DNA of 37,658 nt from Ligilactobacillus hayakitensis DSM 18933 = JCM 14209 (GTDB taxonomy: Bacteria; Bacillota; Bacilli; Lactobacillales; Lactobacillaceae): assembly GCF_000615845.1 (NCBI RefSeq), contig NZ_BAML01000015.1, positions 1 through 37,658 of the forward strand, in the 5' to 3' direction. The notes under the pieces were generated by a model. That model was not told the origin of the DNA, searched no databases, and saw only the letters and a program-made list of their open reading frames with translations. Position 1 is the first letter of the stretch. The number at the start of each line of letters is the position of its first letter. Below are positions 8,468 through 16,645 of this stretch, in pieces. The position numbers and the translations under genes are program-made.

Positions 8468-8693
8468 CAATATATATCGTCCCATGATTATTTATTTGTT
8501 CTCGATAAGTATCTTTTCTAACTTGATTTAACAACTGCTTATTTCTTTCTAAATTTTGATATCCTTGCTTTTCTTTTTTGGATAAAAACACAAAATTTCC
8601 AAATAACAATATAATTCCAACACAAATAATTGTTAAACCTAGCAATGAATCGCCTAAGAAAAACCCTGCTAATCTCTTATTTTTCCAATACAT
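8442..8693 (-). CDS. comGE: competence minor pseudopilin ComGE
   Basis: The ATG at 8693 has GGAG 9 nt upstream and is preferred over the ATG at 8708. It gives 83 residues. The N terminus reads MYWKNKRLAG followed by FFLGDSLLGLTIICVGIILL: a prepilin-like site in which the usual Glu at +5 is replaced by Asp. This degenerate motif and the small size fit ComGE. It lies between comGD and comGF, overlapping both. It probably acts in pseudopilus assembly at the membrane. Confidence 0.8.
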   Translation of the reverse strand: MYWKNKRLAGFFLGDSLLGLTIICVGIILLFGNFVFLSKKEKQGYQNLERNKQLLNQVRKDTYREQINNHGTIYIDEKVQLNW

Positions 8694-9117
8694 TATATCG
8701 TGCTCCATATCCTAACTGAAAAGTATAAACGTACGTTTTCCCTGAATTTGACACAAATGTCACAGTATCTCCAGTGACACTTCCTTGTTGGCTAATTCTG
8801 ATTTTACGAGTTTTATACAATTGCAATGATTTTGGCATTATCAGTTCTTCTTCGGTTAAAATTCCATTCCTATCTGTTTTACGAACATAAATTTTATTAG
8901 TTCCTTTTTCAAATAAAAATAAATATCGGCACCCATCTTCAATTGCCCTTTCTGCGGCTTTATCCCAATTTCTTTGTAAGTTAGTAAAAAATATTTTTTC
9001 TTGATAATTAAAGAGCGCTTTTTTCATTGGCTGATATCCAATTATCATTAAAGCAACCGTTAAACCAAGAACTATAATCATTTCAACTAAAGTAAAACCT
9101 TTTTTATTGTTCACCAT
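8677..9117 (-). CDS. comGD: competence pseudopilin ComGD
   Basis: A 146-residue pseudopilin. The short leader MVNNKKG precedes the processing site G^FTLVEMIIVLGLTVALMI with Glu at +5. A C-terminal beta domain follows (VTGDTVTFVSNSGKTYVYTF). Its ATG overlaps the 3' end of comGC by 14 nt. It is a minor component of the ComG pseudopilus that brings DNA to ComEA. The family motif and operon position make the call firm. Confidence 0.9.
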   Translation of the reverse strand: MVNNKKGFTLVEMIIVLGLTVALMIIGYQPMKKALFNYQEKIFFTNLQRNWDKAAERAIEDGCRYLFLFEKGTNKIYVRKTDRNGILTEEELIMPKSLQLYKTRKIRISQQGSVTGDTVTFVSNSGKTYVYTFQLGYGARYNVLEK

Positions 9118-9409
9118 CGACTTGAATCTCTAATTTTTTCTTTCTAATTTGCTGCGCTTGATCTTCACTAAGATAATTCTCACTAGCTAATTGTTCAATA
9201 GATACACTGGTTACATTTTTTTCATCCATATACAATTGTGCTTGTGTATTTAACTGCGTTTGCAAAGCTTTTCCATTTATCGAATCTGCATGTTTTCTTT
9301 GCATTCCAATGTTAGGCAAGACAATTAAAATTAATAAGCTAATAATGAACAATACGATCGCCATTTCGATTAATGTGAATCCTTTTAATTTACGATTTAT
9401 TTTTTCCAT
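9104..9409 (-). CDS. comGC: major competence pseudopilin ComGC
   Basis: A 101-residue major pseudopilin. The basic leader MEKINRKLKG is followed by G^FTLIEMAIVLFIISLLILI, the classic ComC-processed N-methylated helix with Glu at +5. It has a short helical C-terminal domain, normal for ComGC. The SD AGGAGG lies 10 nt before the ATG and spans the stop of comGB. ComGC polymerises into the transformation pseudopilus. Confidence 0.95.
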   Translation of the reverse strand: MEKINRKLKGFTLIEMAIVLFIISLLILIVLPNIGMQRKHADSINGKALQTQLNTQAQLYMDEKNVTSVSIEQLASENYLSEDQAQQIRKKKLEIQVDGEQ

Positions 9410-10480
9410 TTAGTATAATCCTCCTAGTGTTTGATACATTGGTAATAGTATTGATAAATATGTCATAACAATAATAATGGCTATAATTACAAATAACAGT
9501 GGTTGTACTAAAGCCATTAAATTATCAATTTGTGCTAATAATTTTTTGTATTGTATATTTGAATAAATCAATAATTCAGCACTTAAACTTTCTAAGGTTT
9601 CGCCCTTATTAATATATATTTTTAATTCTTGCGGAATAAACGGATATTTATCGATAACATTTCCCAGCTCGTCTCCATGATAAATCGTCTGGGTAATTTG
9701 TTGTCCCAACTGATATAGAAGAGAATTTTTATCTAATTTAAGTAAAAAATCACAAATTTTACTAAAATCCATCCCGCTTCCAAGTAATAATGACAAATTA
9801 AATGTTAAATAATAATAACTATATTGCCGGTATATTTTACCAATCACTGGAAGTTGACTGTACCAATGATGTTTTGTAATCGTTTCTTGTTTTTTCCACC
9901 ACATATAAACTTTAGTTGCATAACAAAATAGTCCGATTGATACAAGCATAAGAACTACTTGCAAATATATTTTTACGTTATTAAGACTTCTTTGCTGTTC
10001 AAACTGTTCAGTAAACTGCCCTAATACAGGATTGAGCCAAACTTTAATCCCTATAACAATAACAATTAAGGTCACTAATAAAAATAATGGATACGCCATT
10101 AAGGCATTTAGTTTATTTTTTTGTTCGACGCGCTTATGCAAAAGTTCACCTAACTGCTTAATACTTTGATCAAAATTTCCATGTTGCTCGGAAATCATCA
10201 ATTGATAATATATTCCTTTTGAAATATATTTTTTCATCGCCATACTGATTTTAGAGCCACTCAAAATTTCATTTGCAATGTTTACAATCATCTTTTTAGA
10301 TTCTGGCATCAAATTTTGCATGCTTTTTAATGCTTGTTGTAAGGAAAAACCCGCCTGAAGTAAATCAGCAAGTAAAGAAAAAAATTGTGCCTGGTCTTTT
10401 AACTTCCATCCTTGCTTATCCTTCTTTAAATTTCTCGAAAATTTCTGTGGATATTTCACCATTGAGATAACATTCTTCAA
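9410..10480 (-). CDS. comGB: competence type II secretion-like membrane protein ComGB
   Basis: A 356-residue GspF/PilC-type inner-membrane platform protein with two T2SSF repeats (about 30-150 and 215-340). Hydrophobic segments lie near 132-150, 170-187 and 325-348. Conserved signatures are FSLLADLLQAGFSLQQALKSM and LSLLLGSGMDFSKICDFL. The start is a TTG at 10480: GGAGG lies exactly 7 nt upstream, whereas the in-frame ATG at 10462 has no SD. The gene overlaps comGA by 65 nt. ComGB recruits ComGA and anchors the pseudopilus. Confidence 0.92.
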   Translation of the reverse strand: MKNVISMVKYPQKFSRNLKKDKQGWKLKDQAQFFSLLADLLQAGFSLQQALKSMQNLMPESKKMIVNIANEILSGSKISMAMKKYISKGIYYQLMISEQHGNFDQSIKQLGELLHKRVEQKNKLNALMAYPLFLLVTLIVIVIGIKVWLNPVLGQFTEQFEQQRSLNNVKIYLQVVLMLVSIGLFCYATKVYMWWKKQETITKHHWYSQLPVIGKIYRQYSYYYLTFNLSLLLGSGMDFSKICDFLLKLDKNSLLYQLGQQITQTIYHGDELGNVIDKYPFIPQELKIYINKGETLESLSAELLIYSNIQYKKLLAQIDNLMALVQPLLFVIIAIIIVMTYLSILLPMYQTLGGLY

Positions 10481-11393
10481 GCCTATTCCTCCAGTTATTT
10501 GTCATTTTAAGATTAGTTTGATTTTCAATTGCATAATCAAGCGTATCACCATCGATTTGATCAAAAAGAATTTTAGCTTTTCCATCAGTCGTTGACATCA
10601 TGCGTTGATAAGAAACTAATTGTAAAGTTTGCTTTAATTCTCCATCAGTGATTCCTAAATTCTTAAGACGTTGATAAACCCCATACACATTTCTTGCATG
10701 GACGGTCGTCAAAATCAAATGTCCGCTAAGTGCAGCATTAATTGCTACTTTAGCGGTTTTTTCATCTCGAATTTCCCCAATCACAAAGATATCTGGGTGA
10801 TGTCTTAATGCGACTTTTAATAATTCTGGATATGACATTTGAGCCTTTTCATTAACTTGAATTTGTAAAAAATTTGGTTCATAAATTTCAACCGGATCTT
10901 CAATCGTCATAATTTGTTTTCCCTTTAAACGACGTGCTACATTATACATCGTAGTCGTTTTCCCCGATCCCATTGGACCAGAAAATACAATCATCCCATT
11001 TTTATTACAGGCTTGTTGAATTTGATAAAATTGTTCTGGATAAAAATATGCATCATCAATGATTCGATTAGGATAAATCAAGCGCACAACCATTGATTCT
11101 TTTCTTAAAAAATTTCCGACTGTCGAAATTCGACAAAATATTTTTTGCCTATCATTTCTATATACCCATGAACCTAACTGGGGTCTTCTTTGTTCGCTAA
11201 TTGTCATATCTGCTTTAAATTTCAAATAATTCAATAATTGTCTTCCAAAATCTTCAGAACAAGTTTGATATAACTCAATTTTTCCATAAATATTAAATTT
11301 TATTTCATATTGTCCATCTTTAGGTAAAAACGAGATATCGCTCGCCTTTTTATTAAGTGCTTCTTCGAATATTTCTTGAATCGGTTTTTTCAC
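10416..11393 (-). CDS. comGA: competence traffic ATPase ComGA
   Basis: A GspE/PilB-family assembly ATPase of about 325 residues. Walker A is SGPMGSGKTTTMYN (about 137-150), the Asp box is IMTIEDPVEI, Walker B is HHPDIFVIGEIRD, and the His box is LTTVHARNVYGV. It lacks the long N-terminal domain of PilB, as is normal for ComGA. The start is taken as the GTG at 11393 with GAGGTGAT upstream; the ATG at 11411 would place that SD inside the gene. It powers pseudopilus assembly and is the first gene of comGA-GG-ytxK. Confidence 0.93.
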   Translation of the reverse strand: MKKPIQEIFEEALNKKASDISFLPKDGQYEIKFNIYGKIELYQTCSEDFGRQLLNYLKFKADMTISEQRRPQLGSWVYRNDRQKIFCRISTVGNFLRKESMVVRLIYPNRIIDDAYFYPEQFYQIQQACNKNGMIVFSGPMGSGKTTTMYNVARRLKGKQIMTIEDPVEIYEPNFLQIQVNEKAQMSYPELLKVALRHHPDIFVIGEIRDEKTAKVAINAALSGHLILTTVHARNVYGVYQRLKNLGITDGELKQTLQLVSYQRMMSTTDGKAKILFDQIDGDTLDYAIENQTNLKMTNNWRNRLEECYLNGEISTEIFEKFKEG

Positions 11394-11410
11394 ATTTATC
11401 ACCTCACACA

Positions 11411-11429
11411 TATAACATACGTAAAAAAT
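11411..11429 (-). promoter_or_regulatory. candidate competence promoter element of comGA
   Basis: On the minus strand TTACGTATGTTAT follows a T-run and ends a few nt before the comGA SD. The same element (TTACGTACTTTAT, 11 of 13 identical) lies before coiA at 36191-36203. Its placement and a T-run followed by ACG resemble the streptococcal ComX/cin box (TACGAATA), with two mismatches. No good sigma-A -35/-10 pair is evident here. Confidence 0.45.
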
Positions 11430-11440
11430 ATTTTTTTATA

Positions 11441-11471
11441 AAAAAAAAGCAAGATTTTAATCTCGCTTTCA
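11441..11471 (-). terminator. terminator of rbsK
   Basis: Minus-strand stem AAAGCGAGAT / ATCTTGCTTT (one wobble pair) followed by a run of T, just after the ribokinase stop. It insulates comGA from read-through. Confidence 0.85.
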
Positions 11472-11481
11472 ATAATTACTA

Positions 11482-12387
11482 TTATTTAATTTCATCAGAT
11501 GTCGGAATTGATGGGATTGCCCCAAATCTTTGAACCGCAATTGATGATGCCTTGCTAGCATACTTAATTGCATCTTTAATGTTGCTAAAATCTAATTCTA
11601 ATTGAGAGCAAAGTGCACCAATAAAAGTATCACCTGCTGCTGTTGTATCAACAGCATTCACTTTAAAAGCTGGAATCAAACCATATTCTTTTGATTCTAG
11701 GTAGTAAAAAGCCCCTTTAGATCCTAGAGTAATAATTACATTCTTAGCACCCTTACCGATTAGCTCTTCACTGGCTTTTAAACAAGATTCTTCATCTACA
11801 ACCTTAATTCCTGTTAAAATTTCAGCTTCAGTTTCATTAGGAATAATTAAATCTACCGTTTGCATCAATTCACTATCAATTGCTTGGGCTGGAGCTGGAT
11901 TTAAAATTGTTTTTGTGCCTGATTTTTTAGCTAACTCAAAAGCTTTTTGAGTTATTTCAAGTGGTGTTTCAAATTGAGCAATGATAAATTGTGCATCATC
12001 AATCATTGGTGTTGCTTGCGTCAAACTTTCTTCATCAATCGTTTGATTAGCTCCTCCATAAATTAAAATACTGTTTTCTCCGCTTTCTTGTAACAAGATA
12101 AATGCTTGTCCTGTACCTTCAGTTGACTCAACAATATTTTCGATATTAATGCCTTCATTTTTTAATATTTCTTTCATCTGTTGGCCTTGAAAATCATTTC
12201 CCACACTGCCAATAAAACTTGTACTAGCACCTGAACGAGCAGCTGAAATTGCTTGGTTAGCACCTTTCCCTCCTCCAGAGGTACTTAAATCGCTCATTTT
12301 TAAAGTTTCACCAGGTAACGGCAAACGTCCCACATGCATGGTTGTATCGATATTTAAGCTACCTAATACAATAACTTTGTTTGTCAT
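11482..12387 (-). CDS. rbsK: ribokinase
   Basis: A 301-residue PfkB-family sugar kinase. The N-terminal signature is LNIDTTMHVGRLPLPGETL with GGGKGANQAISAARSGA (about 38-54). The C-terminal PfkB signature AVDTTAAGDTFIGAL (about 244-258) contains the catalytic Asp. It phosphorylates D-ribose to ribose-5-phosphate. No ribose transporter or rbsD is adjacent, so it is a stand-alone gene. The SD AAAGGTG lies 8 nt before the ATG. A deoxyribose or related kinase is possible, but the overall match to RbsK is good. Confidence 0.9.
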   Translation of the reverse strand: MTNKVIVLGSLNIDTTMHVGRLPLPGETLKMSDLSTSGGGKGANQAISAARSGASTSFIGSVGNDFQGQQMKEILKNEGINIENIVESTEGTGQAFILLQESGENSILIYGGANQTIDEESLTQATPMIDDAQFIIAQFETPLEITQKAFELAKKSGTKTILNPAPAQAIDSELMQTVDLIIPNETEAEILTGIKVVDEESCLKASEELIGKGAKNVIITLGSKGAFYYLESKEYGLIPAFKVNAVDTTAAGDTFIGALCSQLELDFSNIKDAIKYASKASSIAVQRFGAIPSIPTSDEIK

Positions 12388-12443
12388 TTGAGTTTCACCT
12401 TTCTACTCTTTTAAATTAATTTTAACATCATTTAATAATATTT

Positions 12444-12476
12444 AAAAAAGAGCAAGGCGTTTTTACCTCACTCTTT
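12444..12476 (-). terminator. terminator after yebC
   Basis: Minus-strand stem AAAGAGTGAGG / CCTTGCTCTTT with two imperfect positions, then TTTTTT. It lies just after the yebC stop. Confidence 0.8.
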
Positions 12477-12484
12477 ATTGTTAA

Positions 12485-13212
12485 TTAGTCTTCTGGAAAT
12501 TCTGCTGATGTGTATACTTCTGATACATCATCTTCATCTTCCAACTTATCAATTAAGCGTTGTAATTGTTCAACCTTGTCAGCTGGAACTGGAACAGTAT
12601 TTTGAGGAACCATTGTTAATTCTGCTGAGGCTAAGTCATATTTCTTTTGTAATTCATCTCGAACGTCTGGAAAGTCTTTTGGATCTGTGTAAATTTCAAA
12701 TACTTCTTCTGAAGTTTGTAAATCTTCAGCACCGGCTCCAATGACATCTTCAAACATTTGATCTTCATCTACATCTAAATCTTCACGTTCAATTGCGATA
12801 TATCCCTTACGGTCAAACATAAAACTAACTGAACCTGATTCACCTAGTTACCACCGTTACGATTGAAGTCACCACGAACAGCTGAAGCAGTTCTATTACG
12901 ATTGTCTGTTACGGCTTCAACTAAGATAGCTACCCCAGCTGGACCGTATCCTTCGTAAGTGATTTCTTCAAAGTTTCCGCCACCAACACCAGTAGCTTTA
13001 TCGATGGCACGTTTAATGTTATCTTTAGGCATGTTTGCAGCACGAGCCTTGTCCATAACTAATCGTAATTGTGGGTTTCCATCTGGATCAGGACCACCAC
13101 TCTTTGCAGCCATATAGATATCTCTTGATAATTTTTGGAAAATCTTTCCACGTTTAGCATCTTGGGCGTTTTTGCGGCCTTGGATGTTATGCCATTTTGA
13201 ATGTCCTGACAT
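12485..13212 (-). pseudogene. yebC: YebC/PmpR family protein, split by a -1 nt frameshift
   Basis: Two abutting reading frames form one YebC. The 5' part (13212 to 12844) starts [20 protein letters not shown] and ends FNRNGGN-stop. The 3' part continues in the next frame as [17 protein letters not shown] to the normal C terminus TSAEFPED. At 12845-12853 the DNA reads GGTAACTAGG where AACCTAGG would keep frame, so one C appears to be missing. Restoring it gives 242 residues, the usual family length. YebC-type proteins are DNA-binding regulators or translation factors that relieve ribosome stalling. A strong promoter (13266-13294) and SD are intact. Sequencing error and true mutation are both possible. 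Confidence 0.88.
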
Positions 13213-13265
13213 TTGTAAAACCTCTTTCCGATTACATTTTCTTTTTTAGGCTTAAGCCACGTTGA

Positions 13266-13294
13266 ATTATATCAGATTTTTACTGTTTTATCAA
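13266..13294 (-). promoter_or_regulatory. sigma-A promoter of yebC
   Basis: Minus strand: -35 TTGATA (13289-13294), a 17-nt spacer ending TGA, then -10 TATAAT (13266-13271). The -35 overlaps the last bases of the upstream VanZ-like gene. Confidence 0.8.
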
Positions 13295-13788
13295 CGTTTC
13301 AAAAGTCTTAATCTTATTTTTTCGATAATTATTATAATGATAATCGCACACAATGCACCAAAACTATCTAAAATAACATCTTGAATCATTGGTGTGCGTC
13401 CACCAGTCAACATTTGATGAAATTCATCGCTTGCAGCATATAACGCTGCAAAGATAAATACAACGCTAGCAGTTATAAACTTATTTCTTATTTTCTTTTC
13501 CAAACCAATAAAAAGTCCGGCTCCTAATAAAAAGTAAGTTGAAAAATGAGCAAATTTTCTAATAAAAAACTCGATTACTTTAAAATAACCGCCGTTATTA
13601 ACTGACACCCACAAATCTCCATAATGAAAGTCAATTTGATTAATTAAGCTTTCAAAAGGCTTTGAGACGAGATATTTTTGTAAAAACGGAATTGAAGTTT
13701 GTTGTTGATACGTCATTGATGAACTCATAAACAACACTGCCATAATAATAACAGCTAACACCAATCCCAACCTTCTCATTGATTTCAT
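13291..13788 (-). CDS. VanZ family membrane protein
   Basis: A 165-residue membrane protein with a signal-anchor-like first helix (about 6-24) and three further helices. The VanZ core signature is FIRKFAHFSTYFLLGAGLF (about 72-90), followed by AASDEFHQMLTGGRTPMIQDV (about 118-138), whose acidic/His residues are the conserved family features. VanZ-like proteins have been tied to envelope and glycopeptide tolerance, but their biochemical role is unknown. The ATG follows the ccpA stop with no gap, so it is co-transcribed with ccpA. Confidence 0.88.
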   Translation of the reverse strand: MKSMRRLGLVLAVIIMAVLFMSSSMTYQQQTSIPFLQKYLVSKPFESLINQIDFHYGDLWVSVNNGGYFKVIEFFIRKFAHFSTYFLLGAGLFIGLEKKIRNKFITASVVFIFAALYAASDEFHQMLTGGRTPMIQDVILDSFGALCAIIIIIIIEKIRLRLLKR

Positions 13789-14790
13789 CTATTTTGTTGT
13801 TCCTCGCTTAATATAACCAAATGGTAAATTAACCGTTTTTTCATCAATTTCTTCTTCATTCATCATTTTTGTTAAAAAGCGCATTGCAACCGCTCCAATA
13901 TCATAAAGTGGTTGTGTAATTGAGGATAATTTAGGACGACTCATTTCAGTGATGCGTGTATTGTTACTTGTAATCACTTCAAATTCATCAGGGACATTAA
14001 CTCCTGCATCTTTAGCGCCGTTTAAAACTCCAATGGCAAGTTCATCATCCCCTACAATTGCTGCTTGAGCATTAGATGATGATAAGGCAGGCCATAAAAT
14101 TTCGCCGGCATGACTTGAGTAATCAGTTTCAAAAACTAAATCTTGGTCAAATTCAATGTTATTTTTAGCTAAGGCATTTTTGTATCCTTGAAGACGATAT
14201 TTCCCGTTAATTGGTTGTGACAATGGACCAGATACAAAAGCGATTTTCTTATTGCCACGATGAATTAATTCTGATACTGCTTCTTCAAATGCAGCTGTAA
14301 AATCGATATGAACACTTTCTAATTCTTCTTTATCATCGATTGATCCTGCAATAACAACCGGTGTTTTAGTTCTTTTCACTTGTTCACGGAAATAATCAGA
14401 AATTGAGTTTCCCATATAAATAATTCCGTCAACTTGTTTAGCTAATAATGTGTTCAACACTTGAACTTCTTTTTGTTCATTTGAATCTGAATTTGCTAAA
14501 ATAATGTTATATTTGTACATTGAAGCAACATCATCAATCCCCCGAGCTAAACTTGAAAAATAAATATTTGTAACATCGGGAATAATCACCCCGACTGTAG
14601 TTGTTTTTTTACTTGCAAGCCCTCTTGCAACTGCATTAGGACGATAATCAAGTTTATCGATAACTTCTAATACTTTCTTGCGTGTTGCTGGTTTAACATT
14701 TGGATTCCCATTTACAACACGAGATACGGTTGCCATTGACACCGCTGCTTCACGAGCAACATCATAAATTGTAATTGTTTGTTTTTCCAT
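13789..14790 (-). CDS. ccpA: catabolite control protein A
   Basis: A 333-residue LacI/GalR-family regulator. The HTH is TIYDVAREAAVSMATVSRVV (about 5-24), with the hinge helix YRPNAVARGLASKKT. The periplasmic-binding-like domain begins TVGVIIPDVTNIYFSSLARG and ends FGYIKRGTTK, as in CcpA. With HPr-Ser-P it binds cre sites to mediate carbon catabolite repression or activation. It is divergent from pepQ, a conserved arrangement in lactobacilli. A candidate promoter has -35 TTGATA (14850-14855); a cre-like site (14870-14883) lies about 15 bp upstream of it, allowing autoregulation. The SD AAAGG precedes the ATG. Confidence 0.95.
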   Translation of the reverse strand: MEKQTITIYDVAREAAVSMATVSRVVNGNPNVKPATRKKVLEVIDKLDYRPNAVARGLASKKTTTVGVIIPDVTNIYFSSLARGIDDVASMYKYNIILANSDSNEQKEVQVLNTLLAKQVDGIIYMGNSISDYFREQVKRTKTPVVIAGSIDDKEELESVHIDFTAAFEEAVSELIHRGNKKIAFVSGPLSQPINGKYRLQGYKNALAKNNIEFDQDLVFETDYSSHAGEILWPALSSSNAQAAIVGDDELAIGVLNGAKDAGVNVPDEFEVITSNNTRITEMSRPKLSSITQPLYDIGAVAMRFLTKMMNEEEIDEKTVNLPFGYIKRGTTK

Positions 14791-14869
14791 ATTTATTTAC
14801 CTTTCTTTTTTTATTTTCATTATTTTTCATAATCTATTCAATCTAAGCGTATCAAAGTTTTTTCAAAAA

Positions 14870-14883
14870 TGCAAACGTTTTAC
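14870..14883. promoter_or_regulatory. imperfect cre-like site between ccpA and pepQ
   Basis: TGCAAACGTTTTAC shares the CG core and flanking A/T pattern of the cre consensus TGWAANCGNTNWCA, with about three mismatches. It lies upstream of the putative ccpA -35 and about 75 bp upstream of the pepQ -10, the place where cre sites are known in ccpA-pepQ regions of lactobacilli. Confidence 0.4.
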
Positions 14884-14956
14884 TAAATTCAAAAGCTCGT
14901 CCTTGTTTCACAAATTTTCATAAATTATCTTCGATTATAAACCTGATGTCTTGTGT

Positions 14957-14962
14957 TATAAT
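14957..14962 (+). promoter_or_regulatory. extended -10 of pepQ
   Basis: A TATAAT hexamer preceded by TGT (extended -10), with no good -35. It lies about 30 nt before the pepQ start codon. Confidence 0.65.
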
Positions 14963-14992
14963 AGGCCTATATTCTTAAAGAAGGTGATTTTT

Positions 14993-16096
14993 ATGAACCA
15001 TATTGAACAAGTTCAAAAATGGTTAGGTGACAACAATTATGACATCGCCTACATTAGTGATTTCCACAACATTAGATACTACACAGGATTTAATAGTGAC
15101 CCTGTTGAACGTATCTTAGCACTCTTTATTTTTCCTGATAAGGATCCTTTCATTTTTGCTCCAGCTTTAGAAGTTGAAGCAGTAAAACAAATCGGATGGA
15201 AGTTTCCTGTCTATGGGTACCTCGATCACGAAGACCCATTTGCATTAATTTCAGATCACATCCGTAAAATTGCTGGTAACCCTATTAAATGGGCAATTGA
15301 AAAAGATAATCTTACGGTTATAAAACAAGAAGCATTACTTAAAAACTTTAGTCAAGCCCAACTAACTGGCAATCTCTCTCCATTCATCGCATTACAACGT
15401 GCGATTAAAACTCCAGAAGAAATTGCAGAATTAAATGAAGCTGGAAAATGGGCTGATTTTGCATTTGAAGTTGGTTTTAACGCTTTAGCTCAAAATCGTA
15501 GCGAACAAGATGTTGCTGCTATTATTGAATACGAACTTAAGAAAAAAGGTATTACTCATATGAGTTTTGACACAATTGTCCAAAGCGGGTCTAATGCAGC
15601 TGATCCACATGGTGCTCCTAAAACAGATCTAATCCAACCTAATATGTTAACATTATTTGACTTAGGAACTGTTTACAATGGTTATATCTCTGATGCTTCC
15701 CGTACAGTTGCTTTTGGAGATATCGATGACAAACAACTTGATATTTACAAAGTATGTCTAGAAGCTCAACTAACCGCCCAAGATACGGCAAAACCTGGCA
15801 TGACAGCTGAAGAACTCGATAAAATCGCACGTGACGTTATTGAAAAAGCCGGTTATGGTAAATACTTCATTCACCGTCTTGGTCACGGTATGGGTCAAGG
15901 GGAACATGAATTCCCTTCAATTATGGAAGGAAACAAAATGGAACTTGAACCTGGAATGTGCTTTTCAATTGAACCAGGGATCTACATTCCTGGATTTGCT
16001 GGTGTTCGTATTGAAGATTGTGTTCACGTTACTCAAAATGGTGTTGAACCCTTCACTCATACAAGCAAGGAATTAAAAATTATTCCTGTTAAGTAA
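14993..16096 (+). CDS. pepQ: Xaa-Pro dipeptidase
   Basis: A 367-residue M24-family prolidase. The N-terminal creatinase-like domain (IRYYTGFNSDP) is followed by the pita-bread catalytic domain. Metal ligands are visible as the two Asp in LFDLGTVYNGYISDASRT, the His in HRLGHGMGQGEHEF, and the Glu residues in FSIEPGIYI and VRIEDCVHV. It hydrolyses Xaa-Pro dipeptides from peptide uptake. The ATG at 14993 has AAGGTGA upstream; the longer frame from 14951 overlaps the promoter and is rejected. It is divergent from ccpA, probably with shared catabolite control. Confidence 0.95.
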   Translation: MNHIEQVQKWLGDNNYDIAYISDFHNIRYYTGFNSDPVERILALFIFPDKDPFIFAPALEVEAVKQIGWKFPVYGYLDHEDPFALISDHIRKIAGNPIKWAIEKDNLTVIKQEALLKNFSQAQLTGNLSPFIALQRAIKTPEEIAELNEAGKWADFAFEVGFNALAQNRSEQDVAAIIEYELKKKGITHMSFDTIVQSGSNAADPHGAPKTDLIQPNMLTLFDLGTVYNGYISDASRTVAFGDIDDKQLDIYKVCLEAQLTAQDTAKPGMTAEELDKIARDVIEKAGYGKYFIHRLGHGMGQGEHEFPSIMEGNKMELEPGMCFSIEPGIYIPGFAGVRIEDCVHVTQNGVEPFTHTSKELKIIPVK

Positions 16097-16106
16097 TTTG
16101 AACAGT

Positions 16107-16156
16107 AAAAAAGACTTGATAAATCCATTATTCATGGGAATTTATCAAGTCTTTTT
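16107..16156. terminator. bidirectional terminator between pepQ and the ytxG operon
   Basis: Perfect arms AAAAAAGACTTGATAAA / TTTATCAAGTCTTTTT, with T-runs usable on both strands. The first 16 bases of the arm are identical to the terminator at 20416. Confidence 0.88.
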
Positions 16157-16170
16157 CGTTTAGCTAAATT

Positions 16171-16599
16171 TTATCCGATAATTTTTGAAGTTCCATCAGG
16201 GTAAAATACAACTGTTGGATTTTCGTTCTTTGCTCTGCCAAAAGCGGAACGGTTATCGATTATAATGTCATCTTGATTGTTTTCATCAGCTTCAACTTCA
16301 CTTGGCTTACTTGTTTTTAATTTGTCGCGTAAAATTTCTGTAGAAGCCTTAACCGTTTCAAGAGTCTTAGTAAGAACTTCTTCTTTTTTTACTTTTTCAG
16401 TCACTTTTTCGAGCGGCTTTTTTTCATCCAAGTAAGCTAAAAAGTATTTACGATATTTCAAAGCTGTTTCAATTCCATCTTCAACTTTATCATTAACCTT
16501 TTCAGAAAAAATTGCTGATTTATTTTTCGCAAATTCTTTAGTAGTGTTAAAAGCTGTCTTTGCAGTTGTTGATAATTCATCTAAGACTTTTTTATCCAT
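16171..16599 (-). CDS. hypothetical helical protein downstream of ytxG
   Basis: A 142-residue, highly charged and predominantly helical protein without a signal peptide or membrane segment. Residues 1-95 resemble the amphipathic helices of YtxH-like or apolipoprotein-like stress proteins (TAKTAFNTTKEFAKNKSAIFSEKV). The C terminus carries NPTVVFYPDGTSKIIG. I do not recognise a specific family with certainty. The SD GGAGGGG lies 5 nt before the ATG. It follows the DUF948 gene by 46 nt and ends at the bidirectional terminator, so the two form an operon, like ytxGH of Bacillus. Confidence 0.75.
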   Translation of the reverse strand: MDKKVLDELSTTAKTAFNTTKEFAKNKSAIFSEKVNDKVEDGIETALKYRKYFLAYLDEKKPLEKVTEKVKKEEVLTKTLETVKASTEILRDKLKTSKPSEVEADENNQDDIIIDNRSAFGRAKNENPTVVFYPDGTSKIIG

Positions 16600-16645
16600 G
16601 AGTACCCCTCCTTTTATTTTCGCCGAAATTTACTTACTAATTTCA

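Noticed and set aside
12478-12744. Rightward 88-codon ORF opposite yebC
   Set aside because: Low-complexity Leu-rich shadow of the yebC coding strand with no SD.
12844-12853. Programmed -1 frameshift in yebC
   Set aside because: The in-frame result would be correct, but there is no slippery heptamer, internal SD or pseudoknot candidate; a missing base is simpler.
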